From contig NZ_DAXETW010000153.1 in NCBI RefSeq assembly GCF_051155795.1, forward strand, positions 1 through 21,168: a stretch of DNA of 21,168 bases, given 5' to 3'. Source of the DNA: Longibacter sp051155795. Lineage in GTDB: Bacteria > Bacteroidota > Rhodothermia > Rhodothermales > Salinibacteraceae. How positions within the stretch are numbered: position 1 is the first letter of the stretch; every line of letters begins with the position of its first letter. Shown piece by piece: positions 8,579 through 16,068 of the stretch. The position numbers and the translations under genes are program-made. Under the pieces are notes generated by a model. That model worked only from the letters and a program-made list of their open reading frames with translations, had not been told where the DNA came from and did no database searches.

Positions 8579-8618
8579 GGCTGGCAGGAAGGGGGCTCGG
8601 GAAAAGAGAGGAGGATGA

Positions 8619-8646
8619 CCACTTACACGGACCCACTTACACGGAC
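8619..8646. repeat. 14-bp perfect tandem duplication at glycosyltransferase stop codon
   Basis: CCACTTACACGGAC occurs twice head to tail (8619-8632 and 8633-8646). The right copy contains the stop codon (TAA on the minus strand at 8639-8637) and the last coding bases of the upstream glycosyltransferase gene; the left copy lies after it. The duplication leaves the protein end unchanged. Confidence 0.9.
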
Positions 8647-9815
8647 GAGGCAGTGTCCCCGGCGAGGGCGGCGTCGTAGTAATCGTTCATCCGGGAGAGG
8701 ATGCTTTCCCACCGGAACGACTCCGCCCGGTTCAGGGCAGCCTCGCCCATGGCGGCGCGGGCATCGTCGTCGGTGACGAGGTGTTGCACGGCCCGGGTGA
8801 AGGCGCCGATGTCGTCGGGCGGGCACAGGTGGCCGGTCGTGCCGTCAACGACCAGATCCCGGCTGCCGACGGCGTCGGCGCAGACGGTCGGGAGGCCGGA
8901 TGCCATCGCTTCGAGCGTGACGTTCCCGAACGTCTCCGTGTCGCTGGGGAACAGGAAGACGTCGGACGACGCGTACGCCGTGGCGAGGTCCGTCCCCTCA
9001 AGGTAGCCCGTGAAGACGGTGCGGGGAAGCTGATCGTTCAACTCGGCGCGGGCCGGCCCGTCGCCGACGATGACGCTCTGGTGGGGGACGCCTTCGGCTT
9101 CGAGGCGCCGGACCACGGCGGCGAAAACGTGCAGGCCTTTTTCCCAGACGAGCCGGCTAACGAACGCGACGACGGGACGCTCGTCCAGACCGTGATGACG
9201 GCGCCAGTCCCGGGATCGGCGCGATGGGTTGAAGCGGTCCATCTCAACGCCGCGTTGCCAGAGGTGTAGCCCGCTGGTGATCCCGTGTTCATTCAGGATA
9301 TTCGCCATGGCCGTGGATGGTACGTACGTGTGTCGGCATTGACGGTAGAAATGCCGGAGGTACGCCCAGACGATCGACTCCAGCCAGTGGAGGTGGTAGT
9401 AACGCAGGTACGAGCTGAAGTGCGTGTGGTAGGAAGCGACCACCGGGACGTGCCAGGACCGCGCCGTGCGGAGGGCGTGGTAGCCGAGGAGATCCGGCGT
9501 TGCGATGTGGAAAAGCGTAGGCGCGAAGTCGTTCAGCGCGCGACGGACGGACGGGGTGATGCCCAGCGAGAGGCGGTATTCGCTGCGCCCGGGTGCGGAG
9601 ATGGAGGGGACCGGGACCAACGTGCCGGCGTGGTCAACCGGCGGGTTGTCGATCGTCGGCGCGAACACGCGCACCTCGACGTTCTTCTTCGTCTCCAGGT
9701 GCTGCACCAGGCGGTTGAGCGTCAGCGACACGCCATCCGCAATGTGATTGTAGGCGCCGGTGAATAGCGCAACGCGCTTCGGTCCGGATGGCGGCACGGG
9801 TGCGGGATCGGCCAT
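8637..9815 (-). CDS. Glycosyltransferase family 4, SQD2/MgtA-type (glycolipid mannosyl- or glucosyltransferase-like)
   Basis: The product is 392 residues. The N-terminal domain has 'RVALFTGAYNHIADGVSLTLNRL' with the glycine-rich acceptor loop, and the 'SYHTHF' motif (128-133) typical of the subgroup that includes plant SQD2 and mycobacterial MgtA. The donor domain has 'FVSRLVWEKGLHVF' (Arg221, Lys226), 'VGDGPARAEL' (250-259) and E-x7-E 'ETFGNVTLE' (Glu294, Glu302). Members of this subgroup usually attach sugar to diacylglycerol or a related lipid, so a membrane glycolipid product is a fair guess but not proven. It is the upstream gene of a two-glycosyltransferase pair, and a 14-bp tandem duplication covers its stop codon. 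About 265 bp separate it from the end of uvrA, so the pair likely has its own promoter, although I could not identify one. Confidence 0.93.
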   Translation of the reverse strand: MADPAPVPPSGPKRVALFTGAYNHIADGVSLTLNRLVQHLETKKNVEVRVFAPTIDNPPVDHAGTLVPVPSISAPGRSEYRLSLGITPSVRRALNDFAPTLFHIATPDLLGYHALRTARSWHVPVVASYHTHFSSYLRYYHLHWLESIVWAYLRHFYRQCRHTYVPSTAMANILNEHGITSGLHLWQRGVEMDRFNPSRRSRDWRRHHGLDERPVVAFVSRLVWEKGLHVFAAVVRRLEAEGVPHQSVIVGDGPARAELNDQLPRTVFTGYLEGTDLATAYASSDVFLFPSDTETFGNVTLEAMASGLPTVCADAVGSRDLVVDGTTGHLCPPDDIGAFTRAVQHLVTDDDARAAMGEAALNRAESFRWESILSRMNDYYDAALAGDTASSV

Positions 9816-9901
9816 GCTGTGGGCGAGGAGACGGAATCAGACGCGGTCGCCGCACCAAACGACCGACCGGGACCAGGGTTCGTTTGCGACACCTGCTTCC
9901 T

Positions 9902-9930
9902 CCGTCAAGGCGTTGCCTTCGACGGTTTTT
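9902..9930 (+). terminator. Rho-independent terminator-like hairpin on + strand in uvrA-glycosyltransferase gap
   Basis: CCGTCAAGGC at 9902-9911 pairs with GCCTT (9915-9919) and GACGG (9921-9925), with one bulged C and a GTT loop, and is followed by TTTTT at 9926-9930. The T-run works only for rightward transcription, yet all genes here run leftward. It would block rightward transcripts from running antisense into uvrA. In the leftward sense it is a hairpin preceded by A's, and may still mark the end of the uvrA transcript. Confidence 0.55.
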
Positions 9931-9934
9931 GAAG

Positions 9935-9962
9935 TTGAGGTTTGGGGGCTAAGGTTTGGGGA
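9935..9962. repeat. Two 14-bp G/T-rich degenerate repeats
   Basis: TTGAGGTTTGGGGG (9935-9948) is followed at once by CTAAGGTTTGGGGA (9949-9962). The two copies differ at three positions. The block sits just before the octamer array at 9976 and has the same G/T strand bias, so it may be part of the same composite element. Confidence 0.6.
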
Positions 9963-9975
9963 GGCGTGGGATGGG

Positions 9976-10023
9976 TGTGTAGGTGTGTACGTCTGTAGGT
10001 GTGCAGGAAGGTAAGTATTTACG
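9976..10023 (+). repeat. Degenerate 8-bp tandem array downstream of uvrA
   Basis: Six consecutive octamers fit a pattern near TGTGTAGG: TGTGTAGG, TGTGTACG, TCTGTAGG, TGTGCAGG, AAGGTAAG, TATTTACG. The period of 8 is exact across 48 bp although the units have diverged. It lies between uvrA and the glycosyltransferase pair. A block with the same period and consensus occurs on the opposite strand at 13721-13768, on the far side of uvrA. Confidence 0.7.
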
Positions 10024-10044
10024 GGGCAGTTTTGCTTCTTAGAT

Positions 10045-10072
10045 CCCTGAGTCCTGAACTCTGAACGTAGAA
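10045..10072 (-). repeat. Degenerate 7-bp tandem repeat next to uvrA stop codon
   Basis: On the + strand the units are CCCTGAG, TCCTGAA, CTCTGAA and CGTAGAA, i.e. a TTCAGRG-like heptamer on the minus strand. It ends 8 bp from the uvrA stop codon. A related heptamer block in the other orientation is at 13348-13382. Confidence 0.6.
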
Positions 10073-10080
10073 CCAGACCC

Positions 10081-12993
10081 TTACACCACGTCCTTCAGAA
10101 ACCGCCCGGTGTGGCTGTGCGGGTGTTGTGCGATCGCTTCGGGCGTGCCGGTTTCGACGACCTGACCGCCTGCGTTGCCGCCTTCAGGGCCGAGGTCGAT
10201 GACGTGATCCGCGTACTTGATGACGTCCAGGTTGTGCTCCACGATCATGACCGAGTGCCCGTTGTCGACGAGCTGGTCGAAGGCGTCGAGCAGCTTCTTG
10301 ATATCGTCGAAATGCAGGCCGGTCGTCGGTTCGTCGAAAATGTAGAGCGTGCGGTCGTTGTGCCGGCCGCCGAGGTGGCTCGCCAGCTTGATCCGCTGCG
10401 CCTCTCCGCCGGACAGTGTCGTGCTCGGTTGCCCGAGGGTCAGGTACCCGAGACCAATGTCCTGGAGCACCGTCAGCTTGTTGATGATCGTGGTTTCCCC
10501 CTCGAAAAAGTCAGCAGCTTCATCGACCGTCATCTCAAGCACGTCGGCGATGTTTTTTCCCTGGTAGGTGACGTCGAGCACCTCCTTCTTATAGCGCTTT
10601 CCGCCGCATGCCTCGCATTCCAGGTAAAGATCGGCCAGGAACTGCATTTCGACTTTCACGACGCCTTCCCCCTTGCATTCCTCGCAGCGCCCGCCCGGTA
10701 CATTGAAGCTGAAGAAGCCGGGTTCGTAGCCGTGGATCTGTGACTGCCGCGTCTCGCTGAAGAGCTTTCGGATGCCGTCGAACGCGTTCGTGTAGGTCGC
10801 CGGATTGGACCTCGGCGTGCGACCGATGGGCTGCTGGTCGACCATTTCCACCGCGTCGATATTTCGATGGCCGCGGATGGCGTCGTGCTTGCCGACTTTG
10901 CCGTCGCCGCTGCCCCCCTTGAGCCGGTGCAGCCCTTCAAAGAGCGTCTGGTTCGTGAGGGTGGATTTGCCGCTTCCGCTGACGCCCGTCACGCAGACGA
11001 TCATGTCGAGCGGAACGTCGATGTCCACGTTTTTCAGGTTGTGCTGCCGTGCGTTCTCGATCGTCAACACCCGTTCGGGGTCGATCTCCCGGCGCTTCTC
11101 CGGCACCGGTATCGTCTTGCGACCGCTGAGGTACTGGCCGGTCAGCGAATCATCGGCGGTGAGCGCCTCGTCGTAGGTCCCCTGAAACGTGACATTGCCC
11201 CCAAACGAACCGGAGCCCGGACCGAGGTCCACGATCTGGTCGGCCGCCTCCATCGTGGCGGGATCGTGTTCCACCACAAGAACCGTGTTGCCGAGGTCGC
11301 GCAGCCGCTCAAGAATGCCGATCAGCCGGTCGTTGTCCCGCGGATGTAGGCCGATGGTTGGCTCATCCAGAACATAGAGCGACCCGACGAGGGACGACCC
11401 GAGCGAGGTCGACAGATTGATCCGCTGCGTTTCCCCGCCGGAAAGCGTCTGCGCCAGGCGATCCAGCGTAAGGTAGTCGAGGCCGACGTCTACCAGGTAT
11501 CGGCTTCGCTTACGCAGCTCGTCCATCACCCGTCCGGCCACTTCCTCCTCGTATTCGGTCAATTCGAGGGCCTGGAAGAAATCGCGCGCCTCGCGCGTCG
11601 TCATGGCGCAGATCTCCCCGATGTGCTTCCGCCCGGTCGTTTCTGCATCGCCGACCTTCACGTAGAGCGCATCGTCGGCGAGCCGGTAGCCGTCGCATTC
11701 CGGGCAGGTCGAGTAGCCGCGAAAGCGCGCACGGAAAATCCGGTAGTGCGTCTTGTATGAGCGCTCATCCAGAAAGTCGAAAAACCCCCGAATGCCGATG
11801 TAGTCATCCTTCCCGTCCCAGACGATCTCTTTTTCCCAGTCCTCCAACTCACGGTACGGGCAGTCGACGTTGATCCCCTCCTGCGCGGCAATCTTGATGA
11901 GCGACTTAAAGTGCTTCGACCACTTGTCCGTGCGGAATGGGGCAATCGCGCCCTGCTTGATCGAGAGTTCCTTGTTGGGAACGATGAGATCCGGATCGAG
12001 GCCGGGCACGCGCCCGAACCCCTGACATTCCGGACAGGCGCCGACGGGGCTGTTAAAGCTGAACATCAGCGGGCTCGGCTCTTCGAAGCGCATTCCGTCC
12101 CGCTCGAAGAAGTGGCTGAATTCCAGCGCTTCCGGGATCGGGCCCTCGCGCGGCACCTCCTGGATGGTGCACCGGCCTTCGCCCTCATTGAATGCCTGCT
12201 CGACGGACTCGGCGATGCGGTCTCGGGTGGCGTTGTCGTTCTTATTGACCTTCAGCCGGTCGACAAGTACCAGAAGACGATCTCGGCCATAGTTGTTGAC
12301 CTTGCTCGGCCCCGTTTCGTTCAGATCGAGGATCTCGGGGCGCTCGCCCCGTTCCGCCTGTTTCTCCGTGGGAACCAGCACGATGCGGAAAAACCCACGC
12401 TCCCGGAGGCTCTTGAGCTCATCCCGAAGCGCGATCCCGGCATGCTCCGGGACGGGGAAGCAGAGATAGAAGCGGGCGCCGTCGGCGAGCTGTTCCTCAA
12501 CTTCCAGGGCGACGCTCCGCGGGGTGTCCTTCGTGACTTGTCGCCCGCTGATCGGCGAGTACGTCGTGCCAATTCGCGCGAAAAGAAGGCGGAGATGATC
12601 GTAGATCTCCGTCTGCGTGGCGACGGTTGACCTCGGGTTCTTGCCGGTCGTCTTCTGTTCGATCGCTATGGCCGGGGCGAGTCCCGTGATGAGGTCCGCG
12701 TCCGGCTTGTCCATCCGCTCCAGAAACTGCCGGGCGTAGGCCGACAGGCTCTCCACGTAGCGGCGCTGCCCCTCGGCGTAGATCGTGTTGAAGCAGAGCG
12801 ACGACTTGCCGGACCCGGACGGCCCGGTAAAGACGATCAATTCGTTACGGGGAAGGTCGAGGTCGACGTCCTTCAGGTTGTGCTGCCGCGCGCCGCGAAT
12901 GACGATGCTATGCTTGGCCGTATCGCGAGCCGAGACGGAGGCATTAGCGATGACGGGGTCCTGCGTCGGGGCGGTGTCGGTCGTCTGCGTCAT
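10081..12993 (-). CDS. uvrA: Excinuclease ABC subunit A (UvrA)
   Basis: UvrA is the damage-sensing ATPase of nucleotide excision repair; as a dimer it scans DNA and loads UvrB. The product is 970 residues, slightly longer than usual owing to a 27-residue N-terminal tail rich in Thr, Ala and Asp. Both ABC ATPase cassettes are complete: Walker A GPSGSGKSS (57-65) and GVSGSGKST (670-678), signature LSGGE (517-521 and 860-864), Walker B LYVLDEP (539-545) and LYIFDEP (883-889). The UvrB-binding and insertion domains lie between about 150 and 420. The C-terminal zinc module is intact (Cys770, Cys773, Cys793, Cys796). In the first zinc module only the second Cys pair (Cys320, Cys323) remains; the usual earlier CxxC is absent from the 'EFSHFFERDGMRFEEPSP' stretch. 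The gene is monocistronic by its wide gaps. No SOS-type operator could be identified upstream. Confidence 0.98.
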   Translation of the reverse strand: MTQTTDTAPTQDPVIANASVSARDTAKHSIVIRGARQHNLKDVDLDLPRNELIVFTGPSGSGKSSLCFNTIYAEGQRRYVESLSAYARQFLERMDKPDADLITGLAPAIAIEQKTTGKNPRSTVATQTEIYDHLRLLFARIGTTYSPISGRQVTKDTPRSVALEVEEQLADGARFYLCFPVPEHAGIALRDELKSLRERGFFRIVLVPTEKQAERGERPEILDLNETGPSKVNNYGRDRLLVLVDRLKVNKNDNATRDRIAESVEQAFNEGEGRCTIQEVPREGPIPEALEFSHFFERDGMRFEEPSPLMFSFNSPVGACPECQGFGRVPGLDPDLIVPNKELSIKQGAIAPFRTDKWSKHFKSLIKIAAQEGINVDCPYRELEDWEKEIVWDGKDDYIGIRGFFDFLDERSYKTHYRIFRARFRGYSTCPECDGYRLADDALYVKVGDAETTGRKHIGEICAMTTREARDFFQALELTEYEEEVAGRVMDELRKRSRYLVDVGLDYLTLDRLAQTLSGGETQRINLSTSLGSSLVGSLYVLDEPTIGLHPRDNDRLIGILERLRDLGNTVLVVEHDPATMEAADQIVDLGPGSGSFGGNVTFQGTYDEALTADDSLTGQYLSGRKTIPVPEKRREIDPERVLTIENARQHNLKNVDIDVPLDMIVCVTGVSGSGKSTLTNQTLFEGLHRLKGGSGDGKVGKHDAIRGHRNIDAVEMVDQQPIGRTPRSNPATYTNAFDGIRKLFSETRQSQIHGYEPGFFSFNVPGGRCEECKGEGVVKVEMQFLADLYLECEACGGKRYKKEVLDVTYQGKNIADVLEMTVDEAADFFEGETTIINKLTVLQDIGLGYLTLGQPSTTLSGGEAQRIKLASHLGGRHNDRTLYIFDEPTTGLHFDDIKKLLDAFDQLVDNGHSVMIVEHNLDVIKYADHVIDLGPEGGNAGGQVVETGTPEAIAQHPHSHTGRFLKDVV

Positions 12994-13290
12994 CCGGTAG
13001 CGGGCGGATGTTCGATTTTGGGGGGACGGAGGCGTTGCTTCAGAGTCATCGAAGCCTACGCAACCCCGTTTAACGACATCCCGCCCCTATTGATGCCGAA
13101 GAGACGATGACGAAGTTCGAATGTCTGGTTAGGTACGGGTTTAACGTTCATAACCTGTTCGGCGGATGTATTTCAAAAAAGTACGTTCTGCCGTTCATGC
13201 GCACTCAAAGGCGTGACGGTTCTCTCATAACACCGACGCGGTTGTCACGGTGCGCAAGATCAATCGAGCCCCGTGTTGCGAGCGTTGCGA

Positions 13291-13320
13291 GGACCGACCG
13301 TCGGTAGGTCCGTACCTTTG
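13291..13320 (+). promoter_or_regulatory. Hairpin followed by TAnnTTTG box
   Basis: GGACC (13291-13295) pairs with GGTCC (13307-13311), with a further ACC/GGT pairing inside. TACCTTTG at 13313-13320 then matches the Bacteroidota -7 consensus exactly. No TTTG-type -33 box is seen at the normal distance. No gene follows on this strand for more than 1 kb, so if it is a promoter it would drive a non-coding transcript. Confidence 0.25.
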
Positions 13321-13347
13321 GATTGCCGAAGGCTGTCCGCCAAACAG

Positions 13348-13382
13348 GTTCTCAGGGGTCAGCGTTCAAGGTTCAGGGGGCA
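13348..13382 (+). repeat. Degenerate 7-bp tandem repeat upstream of uvrA
   Basis: Five heptamers in register: GTTCTCA, GGGGTCA, GCGTTCA, AGGTTCA, GGGGGCA, so the end TCA recurs every 7 bp. The motif matches, on the opposite strand, the heptamers at 10045-10072 on the other side of uvrA. Confidence 0.55.
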
Positions 13383-13720
13383 CTACTCGGGTACGTGGCT
13401 AACAGATCATCTCGGCAACATAGGTTCACTCGAAACCGCTATTTCGCTCGGCTCTGACACCTTGCGAGGGTCCTGCTGGACACGAGAGTGAATGGATCGG
13501 ACCGCTGGCTGTCGGGTGCCCGCGTCATGCGACGTGTTGAATCTGGCTATAAACGACAGATTGTGAACCTCTCCTACGGCTCATGTTCATCCCGATGGAG
13601 GCATGCACTCGACGTTATCTGTCCGGGGCAGCCGATGTAGAAACATGTTACCGATGTTGCCGGGGCAACGTGTGACCCATGTCGCCAATAGCACGGCGTT
13701 CGAAACCCATCTCCCGAAAA

Positions 13721-13768
13721 CTTGCAAATCTAAACACTTACAAACCTAAATACCTACACACCTAAATA
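13721..13768 (-). repeat. Degenerate 8-bp tandem array downstream of small lipoprotein gene
   Basis: Six octamers in exact register on the + strand: CTTGCAAA, TCTAAACA, CTTACAAA, CCTAAATA, CCTACACA, CCTAAATA; on the minus strand the consensus is TGTTTAGG. It ends 15 bp from the stop codon of the leftward lipoprotein gene. It has the same period, length (48 bp) and related consensus as the array at 9976-10023, in opposite orientation. Confidence 0.75.
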
Positions 13769-13783
13769 CTTCCCTTACACCCA

Positions 13784-14311
13784 TCAGGACAGACTGTCCA
13801 CCCGGGCGATCAGGGCTCGAAGGGGTTCTCGGTTTCCGTGGAAGAGTTGAAACGTGAGGCCGCCGAGGTCGCCGTGCACCGTCTGGGCGTTGGCGAGAGA
13901 TCGAAACTCCTCGTCGCTGCAGTCCACCGTCACGATTTGCCCGCGGACCTCAAAGATCTGGCCTTTCGCCAGAGGGAACGGATCATCCCAGATCAGCGAG
14001 TCCTGGTCGACGGCCAGAAGGACGGAGGTCGATTCGATGCGAACCCGCCCGGCTCCGGGATCGGCGCGGAAGTGGAGCGTGTACGTCTGCGGCGCGCAGT
14101 TGGCGCCGCTACAGCTGGCGGTTGCATACATCTCGAACCGGGGTTTCGTCAGTCCGGTGAACCCGCTCACATCGCTCATCCGGACGTTGGACGACTCGTA
14201 CGTCATCGTCCCGTCTTCGTAGTTGGTATTGACGGCCTGCGACGGCCCGCAGGCAGACACGACGATCAGCGTGCACAGTACACCAAACGAGAGAGAGGCA
14301 GCGCGAAGCAT
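13784..14311 (-). CDS. Small lipoprotein of unknown function
   Basis: The product is 175 residues and I do not recognise its family. It begins with a clear lipoprotein signal: a hydrophobic stretch ending VSAC, with Cys21 as the lipidated residue. The mature part is beta-rich in appearance, with a 'CSGANC' pair of cysteines (about 68-73) and another Cys near 130 that could form disulphides in the periplasm or on the surface. There are no membrane segments after the signal. It is transcribed leftward, divergently from the sugar dehydrogenase gene across a 200-bp gap, and a degenerate octamer array follows its stop codon. The codon pattern and signal peptide support a real gene. No function is proposed. 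Confidence 0.78.
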   Translation of the reverse strand: MLRAASLSFGVLCTLIVVSACGPSQAVNTNYEDGTMTYESSNVRMSDVSGFTGLTKPRFEMYATASCSGANCAPQTYTLHFRADPGAGRVRIESTSVLLAVDQDSLIWDDPFPLAKGQIFEVRGQIVTVDCSDEEFRSLANAQTVHGDLGGLTFQLFHGNREPLRALIARVDSLS

Positions 14312-14511
14312 CGTGGTACAAGTATCTGGGCTCAGAGCGCACGGAATCTGGTCAGAATGTAGGATGAATGGCCGCGAACATCAACGTGTGGCACTGCTCA
14401 CGCGGTCTGGTAGACAACGATTTGAGCGAAAGTGGTGGGAACGTAAAAGACCGATGTGGCTAAATCGATCTGTACACGGGCCGGGATGTCCGTGACGCCG
14501 CAATCATCAGA

Positions 14512-15684
14512 ATGCCCTTTTTCCTTCTCGATCTCATGCGCATGCTTTCGGTGCTGATGGCTTTTGTTTTGAGTGCCTGCACGACGGGCACTCCCTCTCC
14601 CGACACCTCGGCCGTTCCCGATGAGGACGTCGTCATGGAACGGGTAGAGTCGGAGGAGGCGACGTTTCGGGTCGTCCGTCTCGTGGACGACCTTGAGCAT
14701 CCCTGGGCCGTGGCGTGGCTGCCCGACGGGCGGATGCTGATTACGGAACGCCCCGGCCGCCTTCTCCTCGTGGACGGGGACGCGATTGATGAGGTCGCCG
14801 GCCTGCCGTCCATCTCGCCCGGCGGTCAGGGCGGTCTGATGGACGTGGCGCTCCATCCGAATTACGGATCGACCGGCTGGATCTACTTCACCTACGTGGC
14901 CGAGACGCAGGCCGGACGCGGGACCGTTGTCGCCCGGGCCAAGCTGGACGGCGCCGCCCTGACCGGACTTGAGGAGTTATATCGCCAGAAGCCGTTCGTC
15001 TCCGGCGGGCGTCACTTCGGGGCGCGCATCGTCTTCCCGGGGGACGGGACGCTTCTCTTCAGCATCGGAGATCGCGGGATGCGGGATCCCTCGCAGGATC
15101 TTGGCTCGTCGATCGGGACCGCGATTCGACTCACGCTCGACGGCGCTGTACCGGACGACAATCCGTTCGTCGGCACTGACGGCGCGCTGCCGGAGATCTA
15201 CAGCTACGGCCATAGAAACATTCAGGGGATGATTGTAGACCCCGCGACGGGCGACATCTGGTCGCACGAGCACGGTCCGCGCGGTGGCGATGAGCTGAAT
15301 CTCATGCGGTCGGCGATCAACTACGGATGGCCGGCGATCACGTACGGTCGGGAGTACGCCACGAACCGGGAGATCGGCGGCTTTGAGCAGGAGGGCATGG
15401 AGCAGCCGGTAACCTATTGGGATCCGTCGATTGCCCCGTCCGGTCTGGCGCTCTACAACGGGGATCAATTCCCGGGCTGGCGCGGAAACCTGTTCATCGG
15501 AGCGCTCGCACATCAGAAGGTGCAGCGCGTTGTGCTCGGCGGACAAACAGTCACGCACCAGGAGTCGCTCCTGCCGGACGACCTCGGACGGATCCGCGAC
15601 GTCCGTACCGGGCCGGATGGGTACCTCTACCTTCTGACCGACGCGAGTGACGGAGCTCTCTACCGCCTGGAGCCGGTGGAGTAG
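14512..15684 (+). CDS. PQQ-dependent aldose sugar dehydrogenase (Asd/YliI-type) lipoprotein
   Basis: The product is 390 residues, the usual length of soluble PQQ-dependent aldose dehydrogenases, which oxidise sugars in the periplasm with pyrroloquinoline quinone. Family patterns seen in order are 'LEHPWAVAWLPDGRMLITERPGRL' (61-84), 'GGQGGLMDVALHP' (104-116), 'GGRHFGARIVF' (165-175) with the expected catalytic base His168, 'GHRNIQGM' (233-240), 'HEHGPRGGDELNL' (252-264) and 'NYGWPAITYG' (270-279). A lipoprotein signal ends LSAC (Cys23 from ATG 14512), so it is membrane-attached. ATG 14536 would give a shorter but still workable signal, and no Shine-Dalgarno sequence decides between them. No PQQ biosynthesis genes are in the window, so the cofactor may come from elsewhere in the genome or from outside. 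The gene is transcribed divergently from the small lipoprotein gene. Confidence 0.93.
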   Translation: MPFFLLDLMRMLSVLMAFVLSACTTGTPSPDTSAVPDEDVVMERVESEEATFRVVRLVDDLEHPWAVAWLPDGRMLITERPGRLLLVDGDAIDEVAGLPSISPGGQGGLMDVALHPNYGSTGWIYFTYVAETQAGRGTVVARAKLDGAALTGLEELYRQKPFVSGGRHFGARIVFPGDGTLLFSIGDRGMRDPSQDLGSSIGTAIRLTLDGAVPDDNPFVGTDGALPEIYSYGHRNIQGMIVDPATGDIWSHEHGPRGGDELNLMRSAINYGWPAITYGREYATNREIGGFEQEGMEQPVTYWDPSIAPSGLALYNGDQFPGWRGNLFIGALAHQKVQRVVLGGQTVTHQESLLPDDLGRIRDVRTGPDGYLYLLTDASDGALYRLEPVE

Positions 15685-16068
15685 AACGTACGACTTTACC
15701 TGGACCATGGTACCAAGTTTGATACGTTGTGCTTATTGAGCATTCATCATCCGTTGATTAGTAGCATGAATGGACGCTAATAGCCTCCGCCAGGTGGCCA
15801 GTCTGTCGGCGCTGTCCTGACGTACTTATCAAGATATCCCCGTAGGATTCACCGTTCTTTCTTAGCTTTGGCCGAGGTGAAATCACTCAGGCTTGAGTCT
15901 TTTTCCTGCTTTGTCATACGTTTTGTAACCTGACTGGTGAAAGTGCGAGTGCGACAGGTAGATGGTTAGAACCGCTTAAGTTCAGTTACTTTATGGTATT
16001 TACCTCAATCGCGGGGGATTGCAAACAGAGCCAGCTTTCTCGTTCTTCGTAACAGCGTTCCGGTGTTT
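15685..16068. other. AT-rich 384-bp intergenic region before first DUF4397 gene
   Basis: No gene is seen here. The base composition turns clearly AT-richer than in the genes to the left, and the same bias continues into the following gene. A 7-bp inverted repeat, CATTCAT at 15741-15747 and ATGAATG at 15766-15772, with partly matching flanks, forms a possible hairpin. A near -7 match, TACGTTTTG around 15919-15927, has one base too many, so I do not call a promoter. Confidence 0.5.

Larger units (their letters stand above)
12994..13783. other. Gene-free 790-bp region upstream of uvrA
   Basis: No convincing coding sequence is present: short open frames exist on the + strand (for instance 13107-13307) but have no domain, signal peptide or plausible start context. 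The region must hold the uvrA promoter. Besides the repeat blocks listed separately, it has a hairpin at 13291-13311, a -7-type box at 13313-13320, and a 6-bp perfect hairpin GTTGCC-GG-GGCAAC at 13656-13669. The words CCGATGT and CCGGGGCA each occur twice within 13623-13668. A small RNA is possible but cannot be shown. Confidence 0.6.

Noticed and set aside
9976..10023. CRISPR-like array
   Set aside because: Units are 8 bp, degenerate and without spacers, and no cas gene is present.
11911..12630. A 239-codon + strand open frame inside uvrA
   Set aside because: It lies wholly opposite conserved UvrA sequence and has no recognisable motif or start context.
13105..13130. tRNA T-loop-like GTTCGAAT
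   Set aside because: The flanking bases do not form a T-stem, and no acceptor or anticodon arm could be placed around it.
13107..13491. Short + strand open frames upstream of uvrA
   Set aside because: They have basic, low-complexity translations, overlap repeats and lack any recognisable feature.
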